Assembly (NCBI RefSeq): GCF_001610835.1
Contig: NZ_CP011270.1
Location: forward strand, 6,838,001 to 6,902,000
Direction of reading: 5' to 3'
Origin: Planctomyces sp. SH-PL14
GTDB taxonomy: Bacteria > Planctomycetota > Planctomycetia > Planctomycetales > Planctomycetaceae
Length of the DNA: 64,000 nucleotides
Below are positions 36,139-44,711 of the stretch, in pieces; positions within the stretch are counted from its first letter, which is position 1; the number at the start of each line of letters is the position of its first letter. Below the pieces are notes generated by a model. The model saw only the letters and a program-made list of their open reading frames with translations, did not search any database and was not told where the DNA came from. The position numbers were made by a program, and so were the translations under genes.

Positions 36139-36426
36139 ATGCAGTACATCGCGCTGATTCACAAGAATGCCGACACCCCGCCGACCTCTGCCGAGTGGGA
36201 GCATTTCATTGAAGTCGCCGTGAAGACTGGCCTCTTCAAAGGGGGGAGCGAGATCGGATCGGGGCAAACGATCGGGAACAAGCCGGTCGCCGACACATCG
36301 CAAACCGTGGGCGGCTACATGCGATTCGATTCGGAGATTCTGGAGCCACTGCTAAGGCTTCTCGATCAGCACCCCGTCGTGAAGCACGGAGGGACGATCG
36401 AACTGCTCACGATGCCGAAGTCCTGA
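36139..36426 (+). CDS. YciI-like (DGPF-type) small protein
   Basis: 95 residues from the ATG at 36139: MQYIALIHKNADTPPTSAEWEHF, a dimeric alpha/beta YciI/DGPF-like domain with a GGYMRFDSEI strand and C-terminal VVKHGGTIELLTMP. It lies 32 nt upstream of the ECF42-type sigma factor gene in the same orientation. Genes of this family are regular partners of ECF42 sigma factors, which supports the call. Biochemical function unknown. Confidence 0.75.
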   Translation: MQYIALIHKNADTPPTSAEWEHFIEVAVKTGLFKGGSEIGSGQTIGNKPVADTSQTVGGYMRFDSEILEPLLRLLDQHPVVKHGGTIELLTMPKS

Positions 36427-36458
36427 GGGAGCGAGCCATCGTCGGCCCGGAGAACGGC

Positions 36459-37712
36459 ATGAGCTCCGACATCGCGGCAACGATCCGCATCCGGATCGAC
36501 GACCTCTACCGCTCCGAGTCGCGCCGCGTCTTCGCTTCGCTCGTTCGCGTGCTGAATGATTTCGATCTCGCGGACGACGCCATGCACGAGGCGTTCGCCG
36601 TCGCGATCGAGGTCTGGCCGCGGGACGGAGTTCCGGCCAATCCGAGTGCGTGGCTGGTTTCCACGGGGCGGTTCAAGGCGATCGATTCGCTTCGCAGGCA
36701 GGGGCGGTTGCGGGAGCTTCAGCCGGAGATCGCCGCGCGGCTGGATGACGTGGCCGACGAGAACGCGACCCGGGCCGCCGTGGAGATCGAGGACGATCGG
36801 CTGCGGCTGATCTTCACCTGCTGCCACCCTGCGATCGATCCCCGACTGCAGGTGCCGCTCACGCTCCGTGAGGTCTGCGGGCTGACGACCGAAGAGATCG
36901 CTCACGCCTTCCTGACCTCCAAGGCGACGATGGCCCAGCGGATCGTCCGCGGCAAAGCGCGGATCCGCGAGGCCGAGATCCCCTATGCGGTGCCGTCGCT
37001 GCGGGACCTGCCCGAACGGCTCGACGCTGTCCTGTCCGCGATCTATCTCGTCTTCAACGAAGGCTACGCCGCCTCGCAGGGGGAGTCGCTGACGCGGGTC
37101 GACCTCACCGCTGAGGCGATTCGGCTTGGCCGTCTGCTGCTCGACCTGCTTCCCGATCCGGAAGTCCAGGGGCTCCTGGCCCTGATGCTGCTTCACGAGT
37201 CGCGCCGGGAAGCCCGTGTCTCCCGGGAGGGGGAGATCGTTCTGCTGGAAGACCAGGACCGCTCCCGCTGGAACGCCGGGATGATCTCCGAGGGGACGAC
37301 CCTCGTCGAACAGGCTCTCCGGTCGCGGCGGTTCGGGGCCTACACCCTCCAGGCCGCCATCTCCGCCATCCACGCCGAGGCGGCCACGCCCCCCCAGACC
37401 GACTGGAACCAGATCGTCGTCCTGTACACCGTCCTGCAGCGGATCGATGCGTCGCCCGTCGTCGAACTCAACCGCGCCGTCGCGGTCGCGATGCGGGACG
37501 GTCCGGAGGCGGGGCTGGAACTCATCGACCGCATCCTGGGCCGGGGCGACCTTAGCCAGTATCCGCTGGCCCACTCCGCCCGGGGCGAACTGCTCCGGCG
37601 GGCGGGCAGGGGACCCGCGGCTCGGACGGCGTTCGAGCGGGCCCTGGAACTGGCCCGCTCCGAGCCGGAAAAGCGGTTTCTGGCAGGCCGAATCCGGGAG
37701 GTGAGCCGGTAG
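36459..37712 (+). CDS. ECF42-type RNA polymerase sigma factor with C-terminal helical domain
   Basis: 417 residues, long for an ECF sigma factor because of a C-terminal TPR-like extension (DUF6596-type). Region 2 is at about 10-90 (LVRVLNDFDLADDAMHEAFAVAIEVW; NPSAWLVSTGRFKAIDSLRR), region 4 at about 105-170 (LRLIFTCCHPAIDPRLQVPL, TTEEIAHAFLTSKATMAQRI), and the extension includes LVFNEGYAASQG and NWNQIVVLYTVLQRIDASPV. It sits with two YciI/DGPF genes, the known genomic signature of group ECF42. The signal that activates it is unknown; no anti-sigma gene is adjacent. Confidence 0.92.
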   Translation: MSSDIAATIRIRIDDLYRSESRRVFASLVRVLNDFDLADDAMHEAFAVAIEVWPRDGVPANPSAWLVSTGRFKAIDSLRRQGRLRELQPEIAARLDDVADENATRAAVEIEDDRLRLIFTCCHPAIDPRLQVPLTLREVCGLTTEEIAHAFLTSKATMAQRIVRGKARIREAEIPYAVPSLRDLPERLDAVLSAIYLVFNEGYAASQGESLTRVDLTAEAIRLGRLLLDLLPDPEVQGLLALMLLHESRREARVSREGEIVLLEDQDRSRWNAGMISEGTTLVEQALRSRRFGAYTLQAAISAIHAEAATPPQTDWNQIVVLYTVLQRIDASPVVELNRAVAVAMRDGPEAGLELIDRILGRGDLSQYPLAHSARGELLRRAGRGPAARTAFERALELARSEPEKRFLAGRIREVSR

Positions 37713-37844
37713 CGTCATCGCTCGTCGAAAAAATTCTATCGGGAGTGTCGATTTGCCGCCCGGGCCATTCGACTACTGGGTGAAAGCTCGGCCGACGTCC
37801 TGGCCGGGACCTCCCTGAACAGCCGTGATCGAACGAGAAATCCC

Positions 37845-38240
37845 ATGAAATACGTCTGCCTCGGATTCATTGACGAGTCGAAGTTTGCCGCCATTCCGCC
37901 GGAAGAGGCGCAGCGGATGATGGAGGAGTGCTTTGCCTACGACGACGTCCTGCGGCGGGGGGGCCACTTCCTGGGGGGAGAGGCTCTCGACTCCGCCCGC
38001 AACGCGGTCACCCTCCGGGCGAAGGGGGGCGAGGTCGAAGTCACGGACGGGCCGTTCGTGGAGACCAAGGAAACGCTCGGCGGCATCCTGTTTCTGGAAG
38101 CCCGCGACCTGAACCACGCCATCGCGCTGATGTCGAAGCATCCCGGGGTCAAGATGGGCCCGTTCGAGATCCGGCCGGCCGATGAAACGCTCCATCAACT
38201 GATTGCCGAACGCACGGCCCGGATCGCCAAAGAGGGATAG
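37845..38240 (+). CDS. YciI (DGPF) family protein
   Basis: 131 residues, [14 protein letters not shown], typical YciI/DGPF protein, here with the signature [21 protein letters not shown] ([11 protein letters not shown], about 66-76), and a C-terminal [23 protein letters not shown] helix. It is cytoplasmic and forms dimers in the family. The second DGPF-type gene of the ECF42 cassette, 132 bases after the sigma factor gene; probably a target or a cofactor of that sigma factor. Confidence 0.9.
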   Translation: MKYVCLGFIDESKFAAIPPEEAQRMMEECFAYDDVLRRGGHFLGGEALDSARNAVTLRAKGGEVEVTDGPFVETKETLGGILFLEARDLNHAIALMSKHPGVKMGPFEIRPADETLHQLIAERTARIAKEG

Positions 38241-38306
38241 TCAGCGAGCCCGCTGGTCGAAACCGGCCGCCTTCCGTCCACCAATCCTCCGTCGAGGGAA
38301 CACGTC

Positions 38307-38957
38307 ATGTCTCTAGTCCGCGTCGAGAGTTTCACGATCTCGCTGGACGGCTTCGGAGCCGGGCCGAAACAGAGTCTCACCGAGCCGCTCGGAGTCGGTG
38401 GCGAATCGCTCCACGGCTGGTTCGTTGGAACACGGACGTTTCAGCGGCAGGTGATGAAGAAGGACGACGGGGAGACGGGGGTCAACGACGACATTGCCGC
38501 CCGCGGGTTCAAAAACATCGGGGCGTGGATCCTGGGCCGGAATATGTTCGGCCCGGTCCGCGGCCCCTGGCCCGACGAGTCCTGGAAGGGATGGTGGGGG
38601 GACAACCCGCCGTACCACTGCCCGGTCTTTGTGCTCACGCATCACCCGCGGGCTCCGATCGAAATGGAAGGGGGGACGGTGTTCCATTTCGTGACCGATG
38701 GGATTCACGAAGCCCTGCGACGCGCGCGGGAGGCAGCCGGCAGCCAGGACGTCCGGATCGGCGGGGGGGCCTCGACGATCCAGCAGTACCTTCGCGAGCG
38801 TTTGATTGACGAGATGAACCTCGCCATTTCGCCGGTTCTTCTCGGTTCGGGAGAACCGCTGCTCGCTGGGATCGACCTGATCGACCTTGGCTATGAGTGT
38901 GCCGAGCACAAGGCGACGCCCACCGCGACCCATGTGGTGATTCGAAAGAAGAAGTAG
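38307..38957 (+). CDS. Dihydrofolate reductase family (RibD C-terminal-like) protein
   Basis: 216 residues. The RibD-C/DHFR-like fold is shown by VRVESFTISLDGFGAG at the N-terminus, NMFGPVRGPW, FVLTHHPRAPIEMEGG, and IGGGASTIQQYLRERLIDEMNLAISPVLLGSG (GGGASTIQQYL near 152-162). NADPH-dependent reductases of this family appear widely beside ECF42 and YciI genes. It follows the YciI gene by 66 bases on the same strand. Physiological substrate unknown. Confidence 0.85.
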   Translation: MSLVRVESFTISLDGFGAGPKQSLTEPLGVGGESLHGWFVGTRTFQRQVMKKDDGETGVNDDIAARGFKNIGAWILGRNMFGPVRGPWPDESWKGWWGDNPPYHCPVFVLTHHPRAPIEMEGGTVFHFVTDGIHEALRRAREAAGSQDVRIGGGASTIQQYLRERLIDEMNLAISPVLLGSGEPLLAGIDLIDLGYECAEHKATPTATHVVIRKKK

Positions 38958-39027
38958 TCCTTTTCGCAACGATGTCCCCGGTGGGGCGAGAACACTCCTT
39001 GTGACGCGATCCTGGAAAGAGGTTTCG

Positions 39028-39477
39028 ATGTCTTCCGTTTCGAATCCGAATGCGACCCTGAGCAACGAGCGGGTGTTCTCCGCCAGCCCGCGGGCGATCT
39101 TTGGTGCGTTCGAGGATCCCGGCTGCCTGGCGCGGTGGTGGGGGCCGGCCGGGTTTACCAATACGTTCGAGCAGTTTGAGTTTCGGCCTGGCGGGACGTG
39201 GCGGTTTGTGATGCACGCTCCGAACGGCGCGAACTATCCTAATGAGAGCGTCTTCCGGGAGATTGAGCCCGATTCCCGGATCGTCATCGAGCACGTCGTC
39301 GAGCCGCGGTTCCGGCTGACCGTGACTCTGGCGGCGCGGGGCGGCGAGACGCATCTGGCTTGGGACCAGGAGTTTGAAAGCCCGGAGATGGCGGAGCGGA
39401 TGCGGCCGCTGTGTTGGACCGCCAACGAGCAGAACCTGGACCGGTTGCAGGCGGTGCTTGCCGGGATGCAGCCGTGA
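39028..39477 (+). CDS. SRPBCC/AHSA1-like protein
   Basis: 149 residues from the ATG at 39028. Typical AHSA1 landmarks: ERVFSASPRAIFGAFEDPGCLARWWGPAGF (helix and first strand), FRPGGTWRFVMHAP, IEPDSRIVIEHVVEP, and the C-terminal helix CWTANEQNLDRLQAVLAGMQ. Such proteins often travel with ECF42/YciI/DHFR genes in stress or xenobiotic gene clusters. It is the last gene of the cassette; repeat copy 4 follows after 76 bases. Ligand unknown. Confidence 0.85.
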   Translation: MSSVSNPNATLSNERVFSASPRAIFGAFEDPGCLARWWGPAGFTNTFEQFEFRPGGTWRFVMHAPNGANYPNESVFREIEPDSRIVIEHVVEPRFRLTVTLAARGGETHLAWDQEFESPEMAERMRPLCWTANEQNLDRLQAVLAGMQP

Positions 39478-39553
39478 GTGCGCAACACCGGGCACCGAGA
39501 CTGAGGGGAGCGTGCGTTCGCTGGAGAGTGGTCCGCATTTCTTCTGTGTTGAA

Positions 39554-39876
39554 CCGGGTCCAGGGGCACCCTGGTGGGGAGTGCAGAGGGGCAACGCCCC
39601 TTTGCCCGCCGGAGGCCTGGCCGTCGAGAGATATCTGAAGGAGTGAGTGTCCAGGCGCGGACAACGTGTCGGATGCCCCCTCACCAATCCGCGGGGGTTG
39701 CAAAGCGAGCGGCGTGGTATGGGGGAGTCCTCAACGCCGGTCCGACAAAGGGGACATCCGTTGCTTACCGCGGTTCCTCATGGAAGCGCCTCCGGCGGCA
39801 AGGGGGTGGGACCCCCTTGACCCCCGGCTGCCGTCGCACGTTGGGTTTGAGCATGCCGTGTCGTGCCGGCAAGGAC
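39554..39876 (-). repeat. Intergenic structured repeat, copy 4
   Basis: Begins CCGGGTCCAGGGG and ends GCCGGCAAGGAC. Stem-loops CCAGGGGCACCCTGG, AGGGGCAACGCCCCT and CAAGGGGGTGGGACCCCCTTG; the third has compensating changes relative to copies 2 and 5. It fills most of the gap between the AHSA1 gene and the zinc-ribbon gene. The rest of the gap contains only the promoter at 40043. Confidence 0.85.
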
Positions 39877-40042
39877 ATTATCCAAGAGGCGTGACGCTGC
39901 CACGCGGTCTCCGGAAAGGATGGCTTTCGCCGTCCCATCGTCTCGACTTTGACGACAGGCCAGCGCTTTGCCGCATTTGGCCCCTCATCGCCCAATCGGG
40001 CCCATTCCAAACGGCTTGATTTCGAGCAAATAAGCCGATGCT

Positions 40043-40071
40043 TTGACCTTAGCCAGCGATAGAGATACGGT
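40043..40071 (+). promoter_or_regulatory. Promoter of the zinc-ribbon gene
   Basis: TTGACC at 40043-40048, 17-base spacer, TACGGT at 40066-40071, followed by the small hairpin GGTCGTTTTCGACC at 40073-40086 in the leader. Confidence 0.55.
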
Positions 40072-40110
40072 CCGGTCGTTTTCGACCGTATCCACTCCAG
40101 AAAGGACAGC

Positions 40111-40488
40111 ATGGCTAAGGCACCTGCAATCGAAGGGTATTCCAAGGATCCGATGGGAGCCGGTTGGAAGAAGTGCCCTCAATGTGAGGGTTACGTCAAG
40201 GGACCGGTCACCAAGGAGTGTCCCAACTGCCATCACCTGTTCGAATTCAAGAGCCGGACCGTCAAGAAGCCGGTCGCCTCGACAGTCGATCGGGAACAGC
40301 AGATGGAACAGCAGGTCATGCTGCTCGCCCTCAAGATGGGCGGACTCCAGAATGTGACCAAGGCCGTCCAGAAGCTGGCGGCGGATCCCCTGGTGGCTTT
40401 CACCATCCGCTGCGGCGGCGTGGACAACACGCTCCGCATCGTCGGCGCCATCGAAGGGAAGCTCAGCAGCTTCGAGCCGGGCCAGTAA
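40111..40488 (+). CDS. Small zinc-ribbon protein
   Basis: 125 residues, start ATG at 40111 preceded by GAAAGGA. KCPQC and CPNC (about 22-25 and 37-40) form a four-cysteine zinc ribbon near the N-terminus. A long helical tail follows (MEQQVMLLALKMGGLQNVTKAVQKLAADPLVAF), ending with a hydrophilic helix. No signal peptide. Probably a nucleic-acid or protein-binding cytoplasmic protein; I know of no named family. It has its own promoter and a GC-rich hairpin terminator. Confidence 0.7.
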   Translation: MAKAPAIEGYSKDPMGAGWKKCPQCEGYVKGPVTKECPNCHHLFEFKSRTVKKPVASTVDREQQMEQQVMLLALKMGGLQNVTKAVQKLAADPLVAFTIRCGGVDNTLRIVGAIEGKLSSFEPGQ

Positions 40489-40509
40489 GTTCTTTTCGGC
40501 GGGCTTGTT

Positions 40510-40552
40510 CCCCCGCCCGGCCCTCTCCGGCCGTGCGGGGGATGTTTCTTTT
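40510..40552 (+). terminator. Terminator after zinc-ribbon gene
   Basis: Stem CCCCCGC (40510-40516) / GCGGGGG (40535-40541) with an inner CCGG/CCGG pairing, followed by ATGTTTCTTTT. Confidence 0.55.
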
Positions 40553-40732
40553 CTCGGGCAGCATGCCGAGCGATCGAGCCGATCGAGGACGATTCGCAAC
40601 GGGGCGAATCCCACTCTCGCACCGAAACGCCGTGTAGCCGAATCGAAGCCGGTTTCCTAACGTCCGCAGTCCAGCAGGAGCCGATCCCAAGGTCGCCTCC
40701 GTGATGTCGACGAGACCGGACGTTGCAAAGAC

Positions 40733-41425
40733 ATGAGTGAGTCGATTTTCGCGCCTGGCCCCCAGCCCGACACCGTTCGCGCGACCGATGGGCGAATTGT
40801 CGCGGTTCCCAAGGGGTGGGTTCTCCTCCCGCCGGGAGACGCCGCGCTGACCCGCCGCGTCAAAGCGGCCGGCGAGCACTGGATCGTTCAGGAAAAGAAA
40901 GGCCGCCGGGTCTTCTCCCGTGGCCTCTGGGCGCCGGCCGCCACGATTGAACAGATCCAGGGGGACCTCGCGACGGAACGCGCGACCCCCGCCTTCGCCA
41001 GGAAGAAGGAAGCGGACGCCCGCCGCCGGGAGCGCCAGCAGGATGACTACGTCGGTGAGTTCCACGGCGCGGTCGTGGCCTTTCTGGCGTTCCATCGCCG
41101 GTATGCCGAACTTGCCGATCGTCTGGCCCGGGCAGTGACCACCCATGCCACGCCGGTCGGTTCGGGAACCGTCGCCCGCACGCAGCGGATCCCGGTCGAG
41201 CGGCGGGCCGAAGCGGCCGTCATCGCCTGGATGCGGCACCAGACGACCGGCTACGACAACATGGTAATCCCCCGGGTGAAGGGGAAACGCCGCGAAGTCC
41301 GCCGCCTGCTGGCCCAGCGATCGAAGGAACTGCTCCAGCGCTATCGCCGCGGCGAAGCGATCGAGAACGACTGTCCCCTTGCGAGGGCGCTCGAGTCGCG
41401 GGACAAAGAGACCGCATCGTCGTGA
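40733..41425 (+). CDS. DUF2293 domain protein
   Basis: 230 residues. The C-terminal DUF2293 block is clear: VERRAEAAVIAWMRHQTTGYDNM continued by VIPRVKGKRREVRRLLAQRS (about 160-205), a basic RNA/DNA-binding-like helical domain. The N-terminal half (WVLLPPGDAALTRRVKAAGEHWIVQEKKGRRVFSRGLW) matches the typical extra domain of planctomycete members. No signal peptide. Function unknown; the high basic charge suggests nucleic-acid binding. Stands alone between the zinc-ribbon gene and a GDPD gene. Confidence 0.85.
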   Translation: MSESIFAPGPQPDTVRATDGRIVAVPKGWVLLPPGDAALTRRVKAAGEHWIVQEKKGRRVFSRGLWAPAATIEQIQGDLATERATPAFARKKEADARRRERQQDDYVGEFHGAVVAFLAFHRRYAELADRLARAVTTHATPVGSGTVARTQRIPVERRAEAAVIAWMRHQTTGYDNMVIPRVKGKRREVRRLLAQRSKELLQRYRRGEAIENDCPLARALESRDKETASS

Positions 41426-41496
41426 CGATCCGCGTCCCGGCTCAGTGAGGACCGGGACAACAGCCTACTATCGCCTCGTCCCCAAGGGAGACCAGG

Positions 41497-42297
41497 ATGC
41501 CCGTCCTCGCCCGCCTGCTGGCCTTGAGCCTGTGCCTCGCCGGGATCGCCTCCGCGGGGCAACCCCTCGTCGTCGCCCATCGCGGCCTCCTCCAGCACGC
41601 CCCGGAGAACACGCTCTCCAACTTCCGGGCCTGTCTCGAACTGAGGCTGGGATTCGAGTTCGATGTCGAGCGGACGAAGGACGGTCACCTCGTCTGCCTT
41701 CACGACGACACCGTGAACCGCACGACGAACGGCACCGGGAAGATCGCCGAGCTGACGCTGGAGGAACTCCGCCGTCTCGACGCCGGGAGCTGGTTCGATC
41801 CCCGCTTTGCCGGCGAGACAGTCCCGACCATCGAGGAAGTCCTGGCCCTCGTCGCCGAGTACAGCCGGCACGAAGTCCTCGTCGCGGTCGACCTCAAGGC
41901 GGCCGGTGTGGAAGAGGAAGTCGCGAGGCTGGCTGAGAAGCACAAAGTGCTTCCCCGGCTGATCTTCATCGGGAAGACGATCTCCGACCCGCGAGTCCGG
42001 CAGGGGATCCGACGGGTCTCGCCGGCCGCTCACACGGCCGCCCTGGCCAATACGCCCGAGGAGTTTCCGGCGGCGCTCACTGACGAAAGCGCCGACTGGG
42101 TCTACCTCCGGTTCCTTCCCTCCCCGAAACAGATGAAAGCGGTCGAGGCGGCGAAGAAGCGGGCCTTCATCGCCGGCGTCACGGTTGCCGGTCAACTTCC
42201 GGACAACTGGCAGCAGGCCGCGGAAGCGGGAGTCGACGGCATCCTGACCGACTATCCGCTGGAACTGCGAGCGCTGCTGCGGAAGCGGGGCCCGTGA
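41497..42297 (+). CDS. Exported glycerophosphodiester phosphodiesterase
   Basis: 266 residues with a signal peptide MPVLARLLALSLCLAGIASA. GDPD-family enzymes hydrolyse glycerophosphodiesters to glycerol-3-phosphate and an alcohol. The TIM-barrel signature is complete: VVAHRG with H28-R29, PENT with E37-N38, EFDVERTKDGHLVCLHDD with E54/D56 and H69, and GILTDYPLE near the C-terminus. Length is normal. Convergent with the next gene. Likely periplasmic lipid-headgroup recycling or phosphate acquisition. Confidence 0.93.
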   Translation: MPVLARLLALSLCLAGIASAGQPLVVAHRGLLQHAPENTLSNFRACLELRLGFEFDVERTKDGHLVCLHDDTVNRTTNGTGKIAELTLEELRRLDAGSWFDPRFAGETVPTIEEVLALVAEYSRHEVLVAVDLKAAGVEEEVARLAEKHKVLPRLIFIGKTISDPRVRQGIRRVSPAAHTAALANTPEEFPAALTDESADWVYLRFLPSPKQMKAVEAAKKRAFIAGVTVAGQLPDNWQQAAEAGVDGILTDYPLELRALLRKRGP

Positions 42298-42401
42298 CGA
42301 GCGGACGCCGCCTCGGCCGATGAAAGGGACGGGACGAAGGCGGCTTGCATGAGAAGCGGAGTCGTTCGCTCCACCTCCCTTCGCGTCCGGGCCGCTGTGG
42401 T

Positions 42402-43883
42402 TCAGGGATCTCGTTCCATCGACTCCAGACCCGCCAGACTTTGCAGATCCGCCCCGATATCCCCGGGCACCGATTCGCCCTTCTGCAACCGCGAGTCGAT
42501 CTCCTCCCGGACGAGTCGCGGAAACTCCGACAGCCGCTCCCCAGAGAGAGTCGCCTGGCCCACGCGGACCGACTCAAGCTCATACAGGTTGTGCCGGCCG
42601 CTCCAGACCGCCTCCGGCCACAGGTGCAGCCTTGGCTTTCGTGGCGTGGCAGAGGCGGGGACCCGAACCGGAACGTCACCTCCCAGGAGGCAGCGATCCA
42701 AGCGAACCGCGCCGCCGGTCGCCTGCAGGTCGAGACCGAGGAACGTCGTCCGCCGCGCGGTCAACTCGCAGTTCGTCGAGACCCGGATCTCATTCTCCGT
42801 CTTCTCCCGCCGGATCAGGACATTCTCGAGTGTCAGCCGGCACGGTTCCGCCGGCGTCTCCCGTCCCGAGAGATACACAGACTTCGCGGCCGAGGAGATC
42901 AAGAGCGCGTCCTGAACGGAGTAGGTGCCCGTGTCCAGGAAATACAGGTCGAAGCCGATGCAGTCCCGGATCAGGACGCGGCGGTAGCTCGTGCGGCTGT
43001 GTCCCGTGTCGCAGATCCCCGTCGCGTTGCCGATCGAAGCGAAGCCTGTGACGGTGTAGTCGCATTCGCCGTGGGCGCTAATCCCATCGTCGCCGCAGTC
43101 GATCGCCCGGATGTTCTCGAGCGTGACGTCCCGGCAGTTCGAAAGGTTGAATCCGTCGTTGTAGGGATGGATCGAAGTCACGTTCCGGATGACGAGATGC
43201 GAACAGGTCCCATGCATCGAGACCCCCGCCATCCGGAGCGGCGCCTCGATCCCGGCCTCCGCCAGTGACTGCCCCTCCGCCGTCCGGATCCAGAACGTCC
43301 CATAGATGTAGCCCGGCCGCGCGGCCTTCGTCCGCTCCTCATTTTTGACGAACGTCCACTCTCCCGGCTGCAGCGCCTCCGGAGCCTTCAGCGGCTGGCT
43401 GGGGCCTTTCGAGCACCGCTCCATCCGGTTCGGTTTGCCGTTCTGGAGAAAGAACCAGCGGCCGATGATCGCGTCGGTCAACGACAAGAGGTTGTCGTGG
43501 CGGTACAGCCCGGGCGAGACCTCCGTCCACGCCGCCGCGTCGAGGGGATCGCAACCGTTGAGCGTCGCCCCATGGCCGTCGAGGGTGATCGGCCGTCCCG
43601 GCGCGCCGGACTTGTCGAGGAACGTCGCCTGGTCGCGATACTCCACGGGGCGCAGATGGATCGTGTCCCCCGGCTGCGCCAGCCGGATCGCCCGGCCGAT
43701 CGTCCGGACCGGCTTCTGCAGGCCGTCCCCGGCATCGTTCCCCTCGACCGGGTCGACATGCAGATCCCGCCCCGCCGACGGCTCGGCCGGGACCGCGGCC
43801 GATGCCGCTGCAAGTCCCGCGAGCAGCGCGATGAGCAACGTCCGGCAAAACGACGGCATGGGGAACTCCATCGAATTGAGCAC
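42402..43883 (-). CDS. Secreted right-handed beta-helix protein (DUF1565-like)
   Basis: 493 residues; signal peptide within MPSFCRTLLIALLAGLAAAS (the ATG eight codons into the frame may be the real start). The mature N-terminus DLHVDPVEGNDAGDGLQKPVRTIGRAIRLAQPGDTI (split as DLHVDPVEGNDAGDGLQKP) is the DUF1565/parallel-helix start, and later rungs (GTCSHLVIRNVTSIHPYNDGFNLSN; DGISAHGECDYTVTGFASIGN) are typical of polysaccharide-active pectin-lyase-like folds. Substrate unknown. Located next to the WD40 lipoprotein gene on the same strand with 43 bases between. Confidence 0.85.
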   Translation of the reverse strand: MLNSMEFPMPSFCRTLLIALLAGLAAASAAVPAEPSAGRDLHVDPVEGNDAGDGLQKPVRTIGRAIRLAQPGDTIHLRPVEYRDQATFLDKSGAPGRPITLDGHGATLNGCDPLDAAAWTEVSPGLYRHDNLLSLTDAIIGRWFFLQNGKPNRMERCSKGPSQPLKAPEALQPGEWTFVKNEERTKAARPGYIYGTFWIRTAEGQSLAEAGIEAPLRMAGVSMHGTCSHLVIRNVTSIHPYNDGFNLSNCRDVTLENIRAIDCGDDGISAHGECDYTVTGFASIGNATGICDTGHSRTSYRRVLIRDCIGFDLYFLDTGTYSVQDALLISSAAKSVYLSGRETPAEPCRLTLENVLIRREKTENEIRVSTNCELTARRTTFLGLDLQATGGAVRLDRCLLGGDVPVRVPASATPRKPRLHLWPEAVWSGRHNLYELESVRVGQATLSGERLSEFPRLVREEIDSRLQKGESVPGDIGADLQSLAGLESMERDP

Positions 43884-43925
43884 CGAAGCTGGAACGCCGC
43901 GGCAGTTCGTCCAGCGGCCGCCCGC

Positions 43926-44711
43926 TCACGGAGTGCGGCCGCTGTCCGCCGGGATCTTCCGCATCTCCGCCGCGAACTCGTCGAGATGCTCCAGCGAGGC
44001 GGTTTTGCGGTTGCGGCGCATCCACGTCTCGTAGGAGATCCGCACCGGGGCTGTCGGGAGCGGTTTCGTCCAGAGCAGGCCGTCGCCGCTCACGATGACC
44101 GACGACTTCTTTCCGTCCGCCCGGGCGCGAAGCTGAATCTCCGCCTTCCCCATCTCGTAGGTGAGGAAGACGTAGTCGTCGGCCTGAACTCCTGCGCCGT
44201 CGCGCTTCCAGCCGAGCTCTTCCATCTGCTTGACGAACTGCTCGCCCACCTTGGGAGGAGCCGAGTCAGCCAGCTCAAACTCGATCTGCTTCTGGTCGGA
44301 ATCGAATTTGATCGCGCTCGCTCCCTTCGGGAGCGTGAAGTCGGCCGCTTCGATCCCCGCCTGGTCCTTCGGCGCTTTCGCCGCGGGGGCCAGTTGCCAC
44401 GAAGTCCGCTCGTCGCCAACGAGAATCCGTGTTCCCCGGCCGGGCTCCCCCTCCTTTTCCGGGAGCGCGACGAGCCGGATCTGGACATCCCGCTGTCCGC
44501 GGATGTAGGGGAGCCAGCCCCGCTTCTCGTCGATCTTTCGCCCCGCCTCCCGCGCGATCCATCCCTCCTGCGGCATCTCGGCGTCGAAGAACGCCGCCGT
44601 CTCCGGAAGAGTCATGTTGGTCGTGGCGACCATCTTGAGGTCGGTCGAGTTGTCGAACTCGATCCAGCTCGCGTCCGGCGGAATCGGGAGCGATTTGTTC
44701 GAGACGTTCAC
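43926..44711 (-). CDS. C-terminal repeat domain protein, GTGA-overlapping downstream part of WD40 gene
   Basis: 261 residues from a GTG at 44711 that overlaps the upstream stop codon by GTGA. Two repeated beta-alpha units are visible (SWIEFDNSTDLKMVATTNM and ADSAPPKVGEQFVKQMEELG). The same type of unit ends the WD40 protein: LKQFHEAGW, FFDAEMPQEGW and FVKQMEELGW line up. So this is either the second half of one gene split by a frameshift with loss of part of a unit, or a translationally coupled separate gene. No signal peptide at the GTG start supports the split-gene view. Confidence 0.6.
   Translation of the reverse strand: MNVSNKSLPIPPDASWIEFDNSTDLKMVATTNMTLPETAAFFDAEMPQEGWIAREAGRKIDEKRGWLPYIRGQRDVQIRLVALPEKEGEPGRGTRILVGDERTSWQLAPAAKAPKDQAGIEAADFTLPKGASAIKFDSDQKQIEFELADSAPPKVGEQFVKQMEELGWKRDGAGVQADDYVFLTYEMGKAEIQLRARADGKKSSVIVSGDGLLWTKPLPTAPVRISYETWMRRNRKTASLEHLDEFAAEMRKIPADSGRTP

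Noticed and set aside
41497-43883. Functional link between GDPD and the beta-helix gene
   Set aside because: They converge and share no regulatory feature, so I do not propose one.
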